This document shows, piece after piece, positions 17,754-26,902 of a stretch of 64,000 bases of DNA. Origin of the DNA: Pseudoneobacillus sp042683745 (lineage in GTDB: Bacteria; Bacillota; Bacilli; Bacillales; Cytobacillaceae); NCBI RefSeq assembly GCF_042683745.1, contig NZ_JBHUJX010000003.1, positions 68,334 through 132,333 of the forward strand, written 5' to 3'. Numbering within the stretch: position 1 is the first letter of the stretch; the number at the start of each line of letters is the position of its first letter. Made by a program: the position numbers and the translations under genes. The notes under the pieces are model-generated. The model did not search any database. It was not told the DNA's origin and was given only the letters and a program-made list of their open reading frames with translations.

Positions 17754-18512
17754 TTATAATTTCATAATTGGTATCAAATATTTAAATTCATGACTATCCA
17801 CATTTTCAAACTTCTCCAACTTCTTACCAGTAGGTACAAAACCAAATTGTCTTATCATTTGTATAAACTGAAAGCAAATGAATTCATTCCCCACGGAGCA
17901 TTCCATACTGGCAAAAAGTGTAGGATCTTGTTTTTCTACATACCAATTAGTATCTAAAGGAGGGAGAATATTTTCAGTCAAAGTAAGAAACCCCACTTCT
18001 CCCATCATTTGATCCCCTCTCGAATCTAGTTGACGTACATAATAACCTAATCCTAATTTAATATCCATTTCTGATAGTTGCTCTCGATCTTGGAGCATAA
18101 CATCTTGAAAAGGATGAGCTTTTCGGGGTACTACATGCTTATGCCAAATAAATGTAGCAGACTCTTCCCAACGAACAAGATGCATATGATTCTCTTGCGG
18201 TCCTATCCCGCCGAGGTATTGCTGGGCAATTTTTAAAGCCGAGAGCTTTGAATGTACTTCTTGTCTCCATTTTGAAATTAATTTGTTCTTTTCATTCTCA
18301 TTTGCTTGTAGAAAATACTTAATTTCTTCGATAGGAATATCTGCATTTCGTAAAGAGTGAATCAGAAGAGCATCTGAGATTTGCTCTTCTTTATACACCC
18401 TGTAGCCATTTTCAAGCCTACGTTCTGGTTTTAATAGATTTTTTTTATCGTAAAAGCGCAACGTACTAGCTGTTAATCCCGTTTTATCTGCAAATTGCTG
18501 GATGGTGAACAC
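17754..18512 (-). CDS. MerR-family regulator with ligand-binding C-terminus
   Basis: The N-terminal winged helix reads FTIQQFADKTGLTASTLRFY followed by DKKNLLKPERRLENGYR, standard for MerR activators, then a dimerisation helix and a C-terminal part of about 150 residues that may bind an effector. An upstream ATG at 18554 lies inside the preceding gene; the ggaaagga site points to GTG at 18512. It follows the VOC gene closely and is co-transcribed with it from the promoter at 19396-19426, whose 19-bp spacer is the kind of promoter MerR proteins act on. It probably controls its own operon. Confidence 0.75.
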   Translation of the reverse strand: MFTIQQFADKTGLTASTLRFYDKKNLLKPERRLENGYRVYKEEQISDALLIHSLRNADIPIEEIKYFLQANENEKNKLISKWRQEVHSKLSALKIAQQYLGGIGPQENHMHLVRWEESATFIWHKHVVPRKAHPFQDVMLQDREQLSEMDIKLGLGYYVRQLDSRGDQMMGEVGFLTLTENILPPLDTNWYVEKQDPTLFASMECSVGNEFICFQFIQMIRQFGFVPTGKKLEKFENVDSHEFKYLIPIMKL

Positions 18513-18532
18513 AATGGTGGATTCCTTTCCTA

Positions 18533-19360
18533 TTACATCATTTGATAGGACCATATATTAATCCTATTTCCATCTGGATCATAAATATGGAATCCACCCC
18601 AGCCTTTTAATGGATCCCCTGCAATTTGTGACGGAGAAATCCCATTTTTGATCAGCTTATTATAAGCTTCGAAGAATTCTTCAGGTCGAATATCCAAATA
18701 GGTTCGGACCGAAGGATTTCCTTTCACTGGCCGGTCAATTTTTTCCAGGTAAATATTATCCATTAATACTTCCTTCAAAACATGTTTGTCATAGGCATCT
18801 TCCGTCTGTAAATGGGCATATCCTTTTTCTGGATCGACACTTACTTCGATAAAGCCTAGATTCGTTGTATACCAATCAACCGCTTTATTTATGTCAGTTA
18901 CCCCAATTCTTGTGTTCACTTCGCCAAAGCCTAGCACTCGTGCATCAGGATAGGAATCTTTAAAGCTTTGATTTTCATACACAGTGATTCTAGCATTTTC
19001 AAAACCATAGAAATCATAGCTTCTCATCCCATTCGGCAAGGTGATGGGATCCGTATAAGCGATATTATTTTCAGTAAAGTAAGCTATCGTTTGGTCCAAA
19101 TCACCTATTTCAAAGCATAGTCGGACATTCCCTTCTTCATCTCCACCATTTTGGAAGTGTTCATAATCACCTTCGAAGGACTTTAATGTGACAACACCAG
19201 CTTTTGGCATCTTTAAGAATGCCTTTTTCCCAACAGGAGTAATAATTTTGTCAAGACACTCCCAACCTAAATGAGTTGTGTACCAATGAATCCCCTCATC
19301 AAAACCGTCCCAAGACACCATAATAAAACCGCCATCCCAACGAAACATCATACTCTTCAC
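18533..19360 (-). CDS. Double VOC-domain (glyoxalase/bleomycin-resistance-like) protein
   Basis: Two VOC modules are visible: residues about 10-125 (IHWYTTHLGWECL to RITVYEN) and about 140-270 (VDWYTTNLGFIEV to IYDPDGNRINIWSYQ). VOC proteins include metal-dependent glyoxalases, dioxygenases and drug-binding proteins; this one may bind or detoxify the ligand sensed by the MerR protein. The ATG at 19360 or those three and four codons later could be used. It is the first gene of the operon. Confidence 0.75.
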   Translation of the reverse strand: MKSMMFRWDGGFIMVSWDGFDEGIHWYTTHLGWECLDKIITPVGKKAFLKMPKAGVVTLKSFEGDYEHFQNGGDEEGNVRLCFEIGDLDQTIAYFTENNIAYTDPITLPNGMRSYDFYGFENARITVYENQSFKDSYPDARVLGFGEVNTRIGVTDINKAVDWYTTNLGFIEVSVDPEKGYAHLQTEDAYDKHVLKEVLMDNIYLEKIDRPVKGNPSVRTYLDIRPEEFFEAYNKLIKNGISPSQIAGDPLKGWGGFHIYDPDGNRINIWSYQMM

Positions 19361-19395
19361 ACTCCTAAAATAATAGTATTAATAACTCTACTATT

Positions 19396-19426
19396 ATCCT
19401 AAACCTTAAAGTTAGTTTAAGGTCAA
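19396..19426 (-). promoter_or_regulatory. MerR-type promoter with 19-bp spacer and palindromic operator
   Basis: On the minus strand, TTGACC (19421-19426) and TAGGAT (19396-19401) are separated by exactly 19 bases. The spacer contains a palindrome accttaaa-ctaac-tttaaggt. Long spacers with a central dyad are the mark of promoters activated by MerR proteins, which untwist the DNA. The VOC-MerR operon starts right after it. Confidence 0.75.
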
Positions 19427-19497
19427 GAATCTTCTAATAATTCTGTTGAAAAAACTAAATAAACCTAGCAAAAATAAATCCCCCACTTTTTTCATTA

Positions 19498-19526
19498 AAA
19501 GGCATCGGATAGATTCCGATGCCTTT
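19498..19526 (-). terminator. Terminator of the kinase-like gene
   Basis: A 12-bp perfect stem (aaaggcatcgga / tccgatgccttt) with T-rich minus-strand flank. Confidence 0.7.
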
Positions 19527-19537
19527 ACTAGCTGCCC

Positions 19538-20038
19538 CTATAGATATTTATCCACTTCAATATTATCCTTCATAAGGACTACTTTGTTTTCAAAAGCACT
19601 TAGTATATTTAATATTTCTGGCTTACTTACATTTTCGAAATGAGCATTCCAACTAAACATCTTCTTAAAGATATCGAAAGTAGGCCGATAGTTTGCCTTT
19701 TCCAGCCCTAATTTTTGAAAAATAAATCTCCTCGCAATTCGATATTTTCTTTTAGAATAATCTGTATCTAAAAAGATGATGAGATCAGCTTTTTGAAAAC
19801 TTGGGATTAACCATTTATGGTGAACACCTTCTACAATCCAAGATTCGGAATAAATAATTTGATTCAAACAGTTATCCCGCTCTTCTTCACTTCTTCTTAT
19901 ATCTCCAGTTTTTGACCTTTGCCAAACCACATTATCTAACTCGTAGAATGGAATTTTCAGTTTAGAAGAAAGAACTTTTGCTAAGGTTGTTTTTCCACTG
20001 CCAACTGAACCGATAATATGTATTTTTTTATTTTCCAC
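19538..20038 (-). CDS. P-loop kinase, FlaR/adenylate-kinase-like
   Basis: The 166-residue protein starts with a Walker A motif GSVGSGKTT near residue 11 and has the FlaR-type pattern FYELDNVVWQRSK and ESWIVEGVHHKW. Family members were named for effects on DNA topology, but the fold is that of small nucleoside or metabolite kinases; the substrate is not known. It lies upstream of its own terminator and 70 bases from the SRPBCC gene. Confidence 0.7.
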   Translation of the reverse strand: MENKKIHIIGSVGSGKTTLAKVLSSKLKIPFYELDNVVWQRSKTGDIRRSEEERDNCLNQIIYSESWIVEGVHHKWLIPSFQKADLIIFLDTDYSKRKYRIARRFIFQKLGLEKANYRPTFDIFKKMFSWNAHFENVSKPEILNILSAFENKVVLMKDNIEVDKYL

Positions 20039-20109
20039 TAAAGACCACCGCTTTAAAAATGAATGATACCCATTTCTGTAGAAGCCTCGAAAATTCCTCT
20101 TTTCAAAAA

Positions 20110-20535
20110 CTACTTAACTAATGCCGCTCTCAAATGAACACCATATTCCAAATAACCTTTTAGACAGGTCATCATATATACCCAGCCTTCTTTATTATCG
20201 ATCATTTGATTTAATATATCTTCATCATTTTCATTAAAGCCTTCTTGTTTTATTTCAATAATTGTACTCGAATGATCTAACTCTTCTAGTAAAATTGTGA
20301 CAGCGCCTCCTAAACCTTGAAACACAATCTTCTTATTTTTTACGATTTCCATTATTTCTATATCACCTTGAAAACCATACTCATCATATCTCAAGGTAAT
20401 GGTCTTTCCTTGTTCCCATCTTTCAGAACTGGATGAGAACCAAAAGTTTCCGATTTTTTCAGGATCAACGAATGCTTCAAATACTTCATTTGTTGGTTTA
20501 GAAATTTTTAATTTTGTAATATTATTCATCATCAT
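20110..20535 (-). CDS. SRPBCC (AHSA1-like) domain protein
   Basis: A 141-residue START-like protein with the first-strand pattern TKLKISKPTNEVFEAFVDPEK followed by NFWFSSSSERWEQGKTI and the closing helix GWVYMMTCLKGYLEYG. It is a second member of this family in the window but not a close copy of the one at 17179. The aaggag site is followed by three ATG codons in a row; the second has the best spacing. Function unknown. Confidence 0.7.
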   Translation of the reverse strand: MMMNNITKLKISKPTNEVFEAFVDPEKIGNFWFSSSSERWEQGKTITLRYDEYGFQGDIEIMEIVKNKKIVFQGLGGAVTILLEELDHSSTIIEIKQEGFNENDEDILNQMIDNKEGWVYMMTCLKGYLEYGVHLRAALVK

Positions 20536-20840
20536 ACTACTCCTTTATAGTGGATGTTTTTTATATTAAAAAGATGGCAATGTATTTATGTAACATAAGC
20601 TTTTTAATTTTGATTTTTCTTCTACCCTCCCCTAAATCTATTTTCATGTGCCCAGTTCTTTTATACAATTTTACTAAAAATTCAAAATTCTTTCCAATTA
20701 TTTTATCAAAATTGCGGATTTTAAGTCCGTTTCGTTGTAGAACGAGTCATATTAATTATAACCTTGACCCAAAAGAAAGAGCATGTTTTGAAAAAGATGG
20801 TTCAAAACACGCTCTAACTAATTTCAATAGAATTAACTTA

Positions 20841-22478
20841 TTATTGACTCTCTAATTCTTTAATCTTTTGAGTAAGTTCATTAAATCTGCGATCGAGTTC
20901 ACTATACTCTGGGCTTTTTGATGTTAAAAAACTCAATTTCCCTAATACTTCTTGTCGCTCTGTCTCAAGCTTTAAGCGCTGTTCGGCAACTAAATCCACT
21001 TTTTCATTTGATTGGTCTAATTTCTTTTGAATACGTTGATTTTCAAATACCAATTGAATAGAAGTTGTTTTACTTAAGAAATATTGATCGTGTGAAACAA
21101 CAATCAACGTACCTTTGTATTCTTCTAATGTTTTTTCCAATTGCTCTCTCGAAGGCAAATCTAAATGGTTAGTCGGTTCGTCTAAAATGAGGACATCTTT
21201 ATCTTCTAGTATATATTGCATAAGCTTACACTTTACGCGCTCGCCCATGCTCATCAGCTCAATGGGCTCAGACCATTGACTTGAAGTAAATCCTAAATGC
21301 TTCATTAAATTTTGAACCTTGCCCCGTTCTTGAAATGTTTCACGTTTAAATAATTGTTCAGGCGTTTCCTTTAGAGGTAAGTCAAATACTTGCTGTGTCA
21401 AATAACCAATATTCGCAGATGGAGAAATCCAAATGTCCCCGCTAGCCTGCTCCTTTCCCATAATGATATTTAAAAAAGTCGTTTTACCACTGCCATTTGG
21501 TCCAGTAAGTGCTACTTTTTCACCATGTTGGATCGTAAAATTTGTCTGTTCAAATAATAGTCGTTCCCCAAACTTCTTTGTTAAATTTTTCACCTCTAAA
21601 AATCGTTTGCCAACCTTCGTATTGGCTTCTAAAGAAAAACGAACTTGATGATCTTCTTCCACACGTTCAACCTTCGATTTCTCCAATTCCTTCTCGAGAC
21701 GTTTACGCTTCGATTTGACTTGAGCATCCATTCGTTTTGCTTTTACGCGGTAATATTCTTTTACTCCTTCTTGCTTTGTCGATTGTGCATGCGCTTTTTG
21801 CGACCATGATGTTAGTTCACTTATTTGATTTTCGACGAGTTCAATTTTACTTTGTTGTTTTTCGTACTCTCTAGCTTGTGTCAATCTCCGTTGTTCTCGA
21901 ATCTTTATATAATGTGTAAAGTTTCCTTTTTGCTCAATTAATTTCGCATTTTCAATGGACCAAATTTTTGTCGCAATCTTATCCAAAAAATATCTATCAT
22001 GGGAAACGACAATAATGGTACCTGGATAACCTTTTATTTGATTAATTAGTAGCTGTGTACTTTCCATATCAAGATGATTTGTTGGTTCATCTAATAAAAG
22101 TAAGTTCGGTGATAACCCGAAACCTTTTGCAAGACGAATTTTGAGCTTTTCTCCACCGCTTAACATTTCGTATGGAACATCCGGGATATGCCATTTCGTC
22201 ATCAGGGTTGCTTCTAATGATGAAACTTCATCAGAAGCGTATGTTTGTTTCTCCTGGTCTACTAAAAAAACATCTGTTTTGTCATTTCCCCATTCGATCT
22301 GCCCTTCAGTTGGTTTTACCTGTTCAAGTAAAATTTGTAGTAATGTTGACTTGCCGCTACCATTACGGCCAATTAAGCCAATTACTTCTCTACGACCTAT
22401 TGTTGCGCTAATATCTCTAAATAGAATACGGTCCATTATTTCTAAACTGATATGATTTAATTTTATGATTTCTTTCAT
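20841..22478 (-). CDS. vmlR: ABC-F ribosome-protection ATPase, VmlR-type
   Basis: Two ABC domains without membrane helices: Walker A GRNGSGKST and signature LSGGEKLKIRLAKG in the first, GPNGSGKTT and LMSMGERVKCKLM in the second, both with Walker B LLLDEPTNHLD or LILDEPTNHLD. The linker (KAHAQSTKQEG, KEYYRVKAKR) and the short C-terminal helix ending IKELESQ match B. subtilis VmlR as I recall it. VmlR protects the ribosome from lincosamides, streptogramins A and pleuromutilins. The open frame begins earlier, but the aaaggg site and homology set the start at 22478, giving 545 residues. The long leader with an attenuator suggests drug-dependent expression. Confidence 0.85.
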   Translation of the reverse strand: MKEIIKLNHISLEIMDRILFRDISATIGRREVIGLIGRNGSGKSTLLQILLEQVKPTEGQIEWGNDKTDVFLVDQEKQTYASDEVSSLEATLMTKWHIPDVPYEMLSGGEKLKIRLAKGFGLSPNLLLLDEPTNHLDMESTQLLINQIKGYPGTIIVVSHDRYFLDKIATKIWSIENAKLIEQKGNFTHYIKIREQRRLTQAREYEKQQSKIELVENQISELTSWSQKAHAQSTKQEGVKEYYRVKAKRMDAQVKSKRKRLEKELEKSKVERVEEDHQVRFSLEANTKVGKRFLEVKNLTKKFGERLLFEQTNFTIQHGEKVALTGPNGSGKTTFLNIIMGKEQASGDIWISPSANIGYLTQQVFDLPLKETPEQLFKRETFQERGKVQNLMKHLGFTSSQWSEPIELMSMGERVKCKLMQYILEDKDVLILDEPTNHLDLPSREQLEKTLEEYKGTLIVVSHDQYFLSKTTSIQLVFENQRIQKKLDQSNEKVDLVAEQRLKLETERQEVLGKLSFLTSKSPEYSELDRRFNELTQKIKELESQ

Positions 22479-22618
22479 CGTATCACCCTTTCTTTTCAAG
22501 GGAGGAACTAAAGCGCAAGCGCCTTGATTAGCCCCGACAAGCAAATGCCGACCCAAAGAGGAGGTTTGCTCTTTAACCTCATCTTTGGGGCGCCATTTGA
22601 CCTCGAGGTCGACAAAAA

Positions 22619-22734
22619 CGCGACGTCCTGTCGCATTGTCGACACTAGTACATCCTGTACGTCGGGGCTAGGCGCTGGAGCTGGACGTGGACCATACAAT
22701 TTAATGAATTATCCACATCCGAGTTTTTTATAGT
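22619..22734. repeat. Dispersed repeat of about 120 bp, copy A
   Basis: This stretch is closely similar to 63026-63144: shared pieces include cgcattgtcgacactagtac, cggggctagg, ggacgtggac / ggatgtggac and ttatccacatccgagt. It is GC-richer than its surroundings and lies in the untranslated leader of vmlR, between the attenuator and the start codon. No reading frame explains the similarity. Confidence 0.75.
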
Positions 22735-22744
22735 TTTCAAACTA

Positions 22745-22854
22745 TAAAAAATCCCCCCAAATAATTTGGAAGGATTAGTTGCTTTTTCATAACGAAAATA
22801 AGCTATTTATTGAATAGCTTAAAAAATGATATGGAAAATGGGCAGACTAATCCT
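22745..22854 (-). promoter_or_regulatory. Candidate attenuator in the vmlR leader
   Basis: Read on the minus strand, AGGATTAGT at 22854-22846 can pair with ACTAATCCT at 22779-22771, enclosing a small hairpin (aagctatt / aatagctt, 22800-22820). The second arm overlaps an intrinsic terminator whose stem is aatcc-ccaaa / tttgg-ggatt (22750-22776) followed by six T. Pairing of the first two arms would block the terminator. Upstream there is a TATAAT box (22941-22946), then an agaagg site and a tiny frame MGGRC (22903-22920) that could be a leader peptide. B. subtilis vmlR is known to be controlled by attenuation. Confidence 0.6.
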
Positions 22855-23055
22855 ATTCGTTAATTTGAAAAAATATTCTCAAATGTTTGAAATAAGATTA
22901 GTTTAACATCGGCCACCCATCATCCCTTCTAATATGATTAATTATAGTATACCTACAAAATGAGCGATTGAAAAGAACAGAGTTTTAGAGGTATCGACTC
23001 TCACTCTCCATTAAGGTTTCAACCTATGGCATTTCGACTAACTTTTTGACATATT

Positions 23056-23334
23056 CTAAGAACCTTTAAAGAAGTTATTTCTTTTAATATAATTGTTCAT
23101 TCTTACATGATGTCGATTTTCCAAATAGCTCATAACTTTTAATTGTTTTTTCCACTTTTTATCTAAAAAAGTCCCACAAACATTGCACTTAATTAACGAC
23201 GAGTCAATCTGCTTAAAACATTCTTTGCATTTTATTTTCTTCATACTTCCTATTGTGAGTAATCCAAAAACAACCTTAACAATCTCATAAATAAAATATA
23301 AACAAATAATAATACCAAGAATCAGATTCAACAT
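23056..23334 (-). CDS. Small membrane protein with zinc ribbon
   Basis: A 92-residue protein: residues 2-26 form one membrane helix (ILGIIICLYFIYEIVKVVFG), followed by a zinc-ribbon with two Cys pairs, CKEC and CNVC. A basic tail follows. No known function. It is transcribed away from the two-component system. The ATG at 23334 has a gagggaata-like site upstream. Confidence 0.6.
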   Translation of the reverse strand: MLNLILGIIICLYFIYEIVKVVFGLLTIGSMKKIKCKECFKQIDSSLIKCNVCGTFLDKKWKKQLKVMSYLENRHHVRMNNYIKRNNFFKGS

Positions 23335-23536
23335 ATTCCCTCCTCAAACTCAAGATCACTCACTAAGCTTTCTCCACCGATCATGCTATTTCCTTCCAAT
23401 TGATACATAAAAAGTATCATAATAAGTTATAATTTATTTCTTTAAATATCTTTATGACACTTTACTTAAGACGGCAATATTTTAGCAATAACTTTCTAGT
23501 AAAATGTTTTATAACATTGGGAAAGGACTCTTTAAA

Positions 23537-24205
23537 ATGAACAAAACGATTTTAATCATAGAAGATGAAGAATCTATTATTGATATATTAGCCTATGCGT
23601 TACGAAAAGAAGGATTTTCCGTGCACTCTGCAACAACTGGTAAAGCGGCTTTAAATAGATTCCAAGGTACAGAGATTGATTTAGTTATATTAGATCTCAT
23701 GTTACCTGATACAACAGGCTTTGAACTGTGCAAAAAAATAATGGCAACAAGTAATGTACCTATCCTTATGCTTACTGCGCGCGATGATATAGTTGATAAA
23801 GTGCTTGGACTAGAGCTCGGTGCCGATGATTATATGACAAAACCATTTGATATCCGTGAGCTGGTTGCTCGGGTAAAGGCATTGCTTCGCCGTCAGCCGA
23901 AAGAAGCGTTGTTTAACTACTTAGTCGTTAATGAATCAGTCAAAATCGATCCACGTTCCCATACCGTTATTAAAGATGAAGAAGCAATCTCTCTTAAGCC
24001 GAAAGAATATGAGCTGTTACTTTTATTTGCTCAAAATAAAAACCGAGTTTTCACTCGTGAAGAAATTTTAGATACAGTCTGGGCAATGGATTTCGAAGGC
24101 GGGTTACGAACGGTTGATGTACATGTTCAAAGGATTCGTAAAAAATTAGATCCTTCCATCATCGAAACTGTTTTTGGTACTGGCTATAGAATGAAGGGAT
24201 ATTAA
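23537..24205 (+). CDS. OmpR/PhoB-family response regulator
   Basis: Receiver domain with the acidic pocket IIEDEES, phospho-acceptor Asp in DLVILDLMLPD and the Lys in MTKPFD, followed by a winged-helix DNA-binding domain (LKPKEYELLLLFAQN to TVFGTGYRMK). An ATG at 23504 is in frame, but the gggaaagga site 9 bases before the ATG at 23537 and the family start favour the latter. The sensor kinase gene starts 3 bases after its stop, so they are translated together. Targets probably include the operon itself. Confidence 0.85.
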   Translation: MNKTILIIEDEESIIDILAYALRKEGFSVHSATTGKAALNRFQGTEIDLVILDLMLPDTTGFELCKKIMATSNVPILMLTARDDIVDKVLGLELGADDYMTKPFDIRELVARVKALLRRQPKEALFNYLVVNESVKIDPRSHTVIKDEEAISLKPKEYELLLLFAQNKNRVFTREEILDTVWAMDFEGGLRTVDVHVQRIRKKLDPSIIETVFGTGYRMKGY

Positions 24206-24208
24206 AAT

Positions 24209-25705
24209 ATGAAATGGTCGATCCGCAGGAAATTTCTATTAGGTTTTTTAATACTGTTTACGTTTGCTACGCTGATTTTTAATCAATTATTGGAAAAAAC
24301 AATTGAAAATAATACAAAAAATTTCTTACAAAATGAACTAATAAAACAGCAGCATACTTCAAAAGAATATATTAAACAGTTCTCTCAACTACATAGTAAT
24401 GAAGAAGACATATTTATTAAATATGGCAGTACGATTGCTCAAGTTCTAAGTAATTTGCATGCACAAAGTGTGGCCATTTATAGAACAGATGGCAAGTTTT
24501 TATATGAAGCTGTACCCATTAACCAACCTTTGTTAATTGAAAACCAAAAATATGAACGGGATGTAAATGAAAATAGTAGTAATGAGCTGCAACGGGCCTT
24601 TCAAAACCAAGCTGCCTATACGCCGAAAGCTTTGGCAAAAGGGACAATTATTTACTTTGCTTACCCTGTTTATATTCAAGATATTTTTTATGGTGTGATT
24701 AGGTTTACCGGTGACTATTCAGACACGTTTGAGCACAATAAACAATTATTGAATAGCTTCAGACTCCTCACCATCTGTTTATTTATCGGTGTTTTTATCA
24801 TTTCTATTTTATTAACGAATCAGATTACTAAACCGCTACACTATTTAACAACCGCAACGAAGCGTATAGCAAGTGGTGATTATAACGAAATAATTAACCT
24901 TAAGAATTCCGATGAGATTGGGGAACTAGCCAATCAGTTCCAACATATGCAAAATGAAATTCGGCAGCGTATCAACGAAATTAATGAAGAAAAGGAAAAA
25001 GTATTGTTACTGGGACAAAAACGGACAGACTTTTTCAACAATGTGACTCATGAACTGAAAACTCCCCTTACGACCATTTCAGGATACGCCCAGATTATCG
25101 GTGAAAAAGACTTTGATGATGCTATGTTTTTACAAAAAGCTGCGTTTAAAATCTATTCAGAAAGTGAACGTTTAAACGATATGGTGACTCAATTACTTTC
25201 CTTCTCAAAAGCGCAGATGTCAGGTGTCATTAAAAATAAGGAAGTCTTTGATCTATTCCCTTTTATCCAATCCATTTGTGAGGATATGCAACTGAAAGCG
25301 AAAAAATATGATATGGCAATTGAGCTGATCGGTGAAGTCTTTATCATTAATGCCCTCCATGATGATATGCGCCAAGTGTTCATCAATCTAATAGACAACG
25401 CGATTAAGCATGGAAAAGTAAATCAGATCATCCGTGTAAACGTGAATGAAACTATTACCATTACAAACCATTGTGAGCCAATTCCTTCTAATCTTATTGA
25501 ACAGATTTTTGAACCTTTTATCCATCGGGTTGCTAACGAAGGCCATGGCTTAGGATTATTCATTTGTAAGCAAATCATCGAACAGTACGACGGTGCCATT
25601 TCCTTTCATTATGAAAATGAGCAAGCAATGATTGAAATTTCATTACCGCGGCGGCAACAAGATGGCAACATTTCATCACGTTTTGGCAATAGATCTGTCC
25701 TATGA
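24209..25705 (+). CDS. Membrane sensor histidine kinase
   Basis: Order of parts: membrane helix at about 8-25, an extracellular domain to about residue 185, second helix near 185-205, HAMP (ITKPLHYLTTATKRIASGDY), phospho-acceptor helix with VTHELKTPLTTISGY, and the ATPase domain ending HGLGLFICKQIIEQYDG. It pairs with the regulator just upstream. The extracellular signal is not readable. The last gene of the likely operon, a lipoprotein, starts 34 bases on. Confidence 0.85.
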   Translation: MKWSIRRKFLLGFLILFTFATLIFNQLLEKTIENNTKNFLQNELIKQQHTSKEYIKQFSQLHSNEEDIFIKYGSTIAQVLSNLHAQSVAIYRTDGKFLYEAVPINQPLLIENQKYERDVNENSSNELQRAFQNQAAYTPKALAKGTIIYFAYPVYIQDIFYGVIRFTGDYSDTFEHNKQLLNSFRLLTICLFIGVFIISILLTNQITKPLHYLTTATKRIASGDYNEIINLKNSDEIGELANQFQHMQNEIRQRINEINEEKEKVLLLGQKRTDFFNNVTHELKTPLTTISGYAQIIGEKDFDDAMFLQKAAFKIYSESERLNDMVTQLLSFSKAQMSGVIKNKEVFDLFPFIQSICEDMQLKAKKYDMAIELIGEVFIINALHDDMRQVFINLIDNAIKHGKVNQIIRVNVNETITITNHCEPIPSNLIEQIFEPFIHRVANEGHGLGLFICKQIIEQYDGAISFHYENEQAMIEISLPRRQQDGNISSRFGNRSVL

Positions 25706-25738
25706 TGTTCATGTACAAAATGATGAGGAGGAAATGAC

Positions 25739-26842
25739 ATGAAACGAAAATTCCAAGGATTGGCTGTATTAACACTTGCAGGTATCGTTGCAACAGGATG
25801 TTCATTAACAGGAAAGGCAGATATGCAAAAAACAGTAACGATTAATGAGAACGTACAGCTTGAAAGTTCTTTAGCTGATAGTTCACTTGCCGTAGCCCAT
25901 GAAAAGACAGTCAAATTACCAGTAAAGGCTGATTATACTGGGTTTCACGGCGACAAAATTTATTTCAATCAAAAGGGTGGATCGTATTTAATAAATACCG
26001 AAACCCTCGATGAATCAAAACTAGCAGATAAATCATTTTTCGCCATATCTGAAAATGGCAATCGTGCGCTTTCATTAGTCGATGATAAAATTTATATACT
26101 AGATTTTGAGACAAAAACGGAAAAAATAATTGGGCATGGTACCGAGACGTATTTATATTATTTTGCCGATGCCGCTGGAAAAGAAGTCATTCACATGGAG
26201 AACGACAAAAAGCTTTCAGTAAACGTTATCGATGTCGATTCATCCGAGGTTACCACTTGGGATTTAACAAAGAAATTTGAGGTTAATAACTTTAATTTAA
26301 CTTCTATTAAAAGAGATACAAATGGTATTTATATCTCAGCTAGCTCATTAGAAAATGGCTATGGTCTTTACCACTTGGATACTAATGGGGAAATGAAAAC
26401 TGTATCCACATTAGATAAAATAAATTCACTAGATCACTATGACTTTATTAGTCCAACTAAAATTATCTTTAATGATATTTACAAGGGGAAATCAGGGATT
26501 TTCATCATAGATTTACAGTCAAATGAAGTTACACAGATCGTTGCAGGTGGGGAAGACGAAGAAGGAATTTGGGTTCCATTTTACAAACTTTCACCGGATC
26601 ACAGCAAAATTCTCTTTGATACACCTGTTCAAGTTGGCGATAAATATAAAACAAATGTTTACATGGCTGAACTAGTCAATAATCAGCTTGAAAATACCGT
26701 GCGAATTATGGAGAATGCCGATTTGTATGCAGTTATTTCAACAACAGGATTTTGGAGCTCAGATTCCAAAATCGCTTACATCAGCACCTCCAAACCTGGG
26801 AATGAATCGATTGATACAGTTGAAGTCTTTACACTTCAATAG
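25739..26842 (+). CDS. Lipoprotein with beta-propeller-like repeats, linked to the two-component system
   Basis: A lipobox ending VATGC (Cys21) follows a signal peptide, so this 367-residue protein is anchored outside the membrane. Repeated strands such as HGDKIYFNQKGGSYLIN, IYILDFETKTEKIIG and IFIIDLQSNEVTQIV, spaced about 45 residues apart, and FYKLSPDHSKILFD suggest a TolB/WD-like propeller. The aggaggaaat site lies before the ATG. It could be the sensor's partner or a target; the function is unknown. Confidence 0.6.
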   Translation: MKRKFQGLAVLTLAGIVATGCSLTGKADMQKTVTINENVQLESSLADSSLAVAHEKTVKLPVKADYTGFHGDKIYFNQKGGSYLINTETLDESKLADKSFFAISENGNRALSLVDDKIYILDFETKTEKIIGHGTETYLYYFADAAGKEVIHMENDKKLSVNVIDVDSSEVTTWDLTKKFEVNNFNLTSIKRDTNGIYISASSLENGYGLYHLDTNGEMKTVSTLDKINSLDHYDFISPTKIIFNDIYKGKSGIFIIDLQSNEVTQIVAGGEDEEGIWVPFYKLSPDHSKILFDTPVQVGDKYKTNVYMAELVNNQLENTVRIMENADLYAVISTTGFWSSDSKIAYISTSKPGNESIDTVEVFTLQ

Positions 26843-26902
26843 GGACAAGGGGACAGGTTTTGTCCCTATTCCGTGGGACAGTGTACCTGTCCCCCTGTCC
26901 CT
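26841..26902. repeat. GGGACA-type palindrome, copy 5 (long hairpin)
   Basis: Arms of 18 bases (agggacaaggggacaggt and its complement at 26885-26902, one mismatch) fold into a long hairpin, with a smaller tgtccc / gggaca pair inside. It overlaps the stop of the lipoprotein gene and the end of the convergent gene, so it serves as a terminator for both. Confidence 0.7.
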
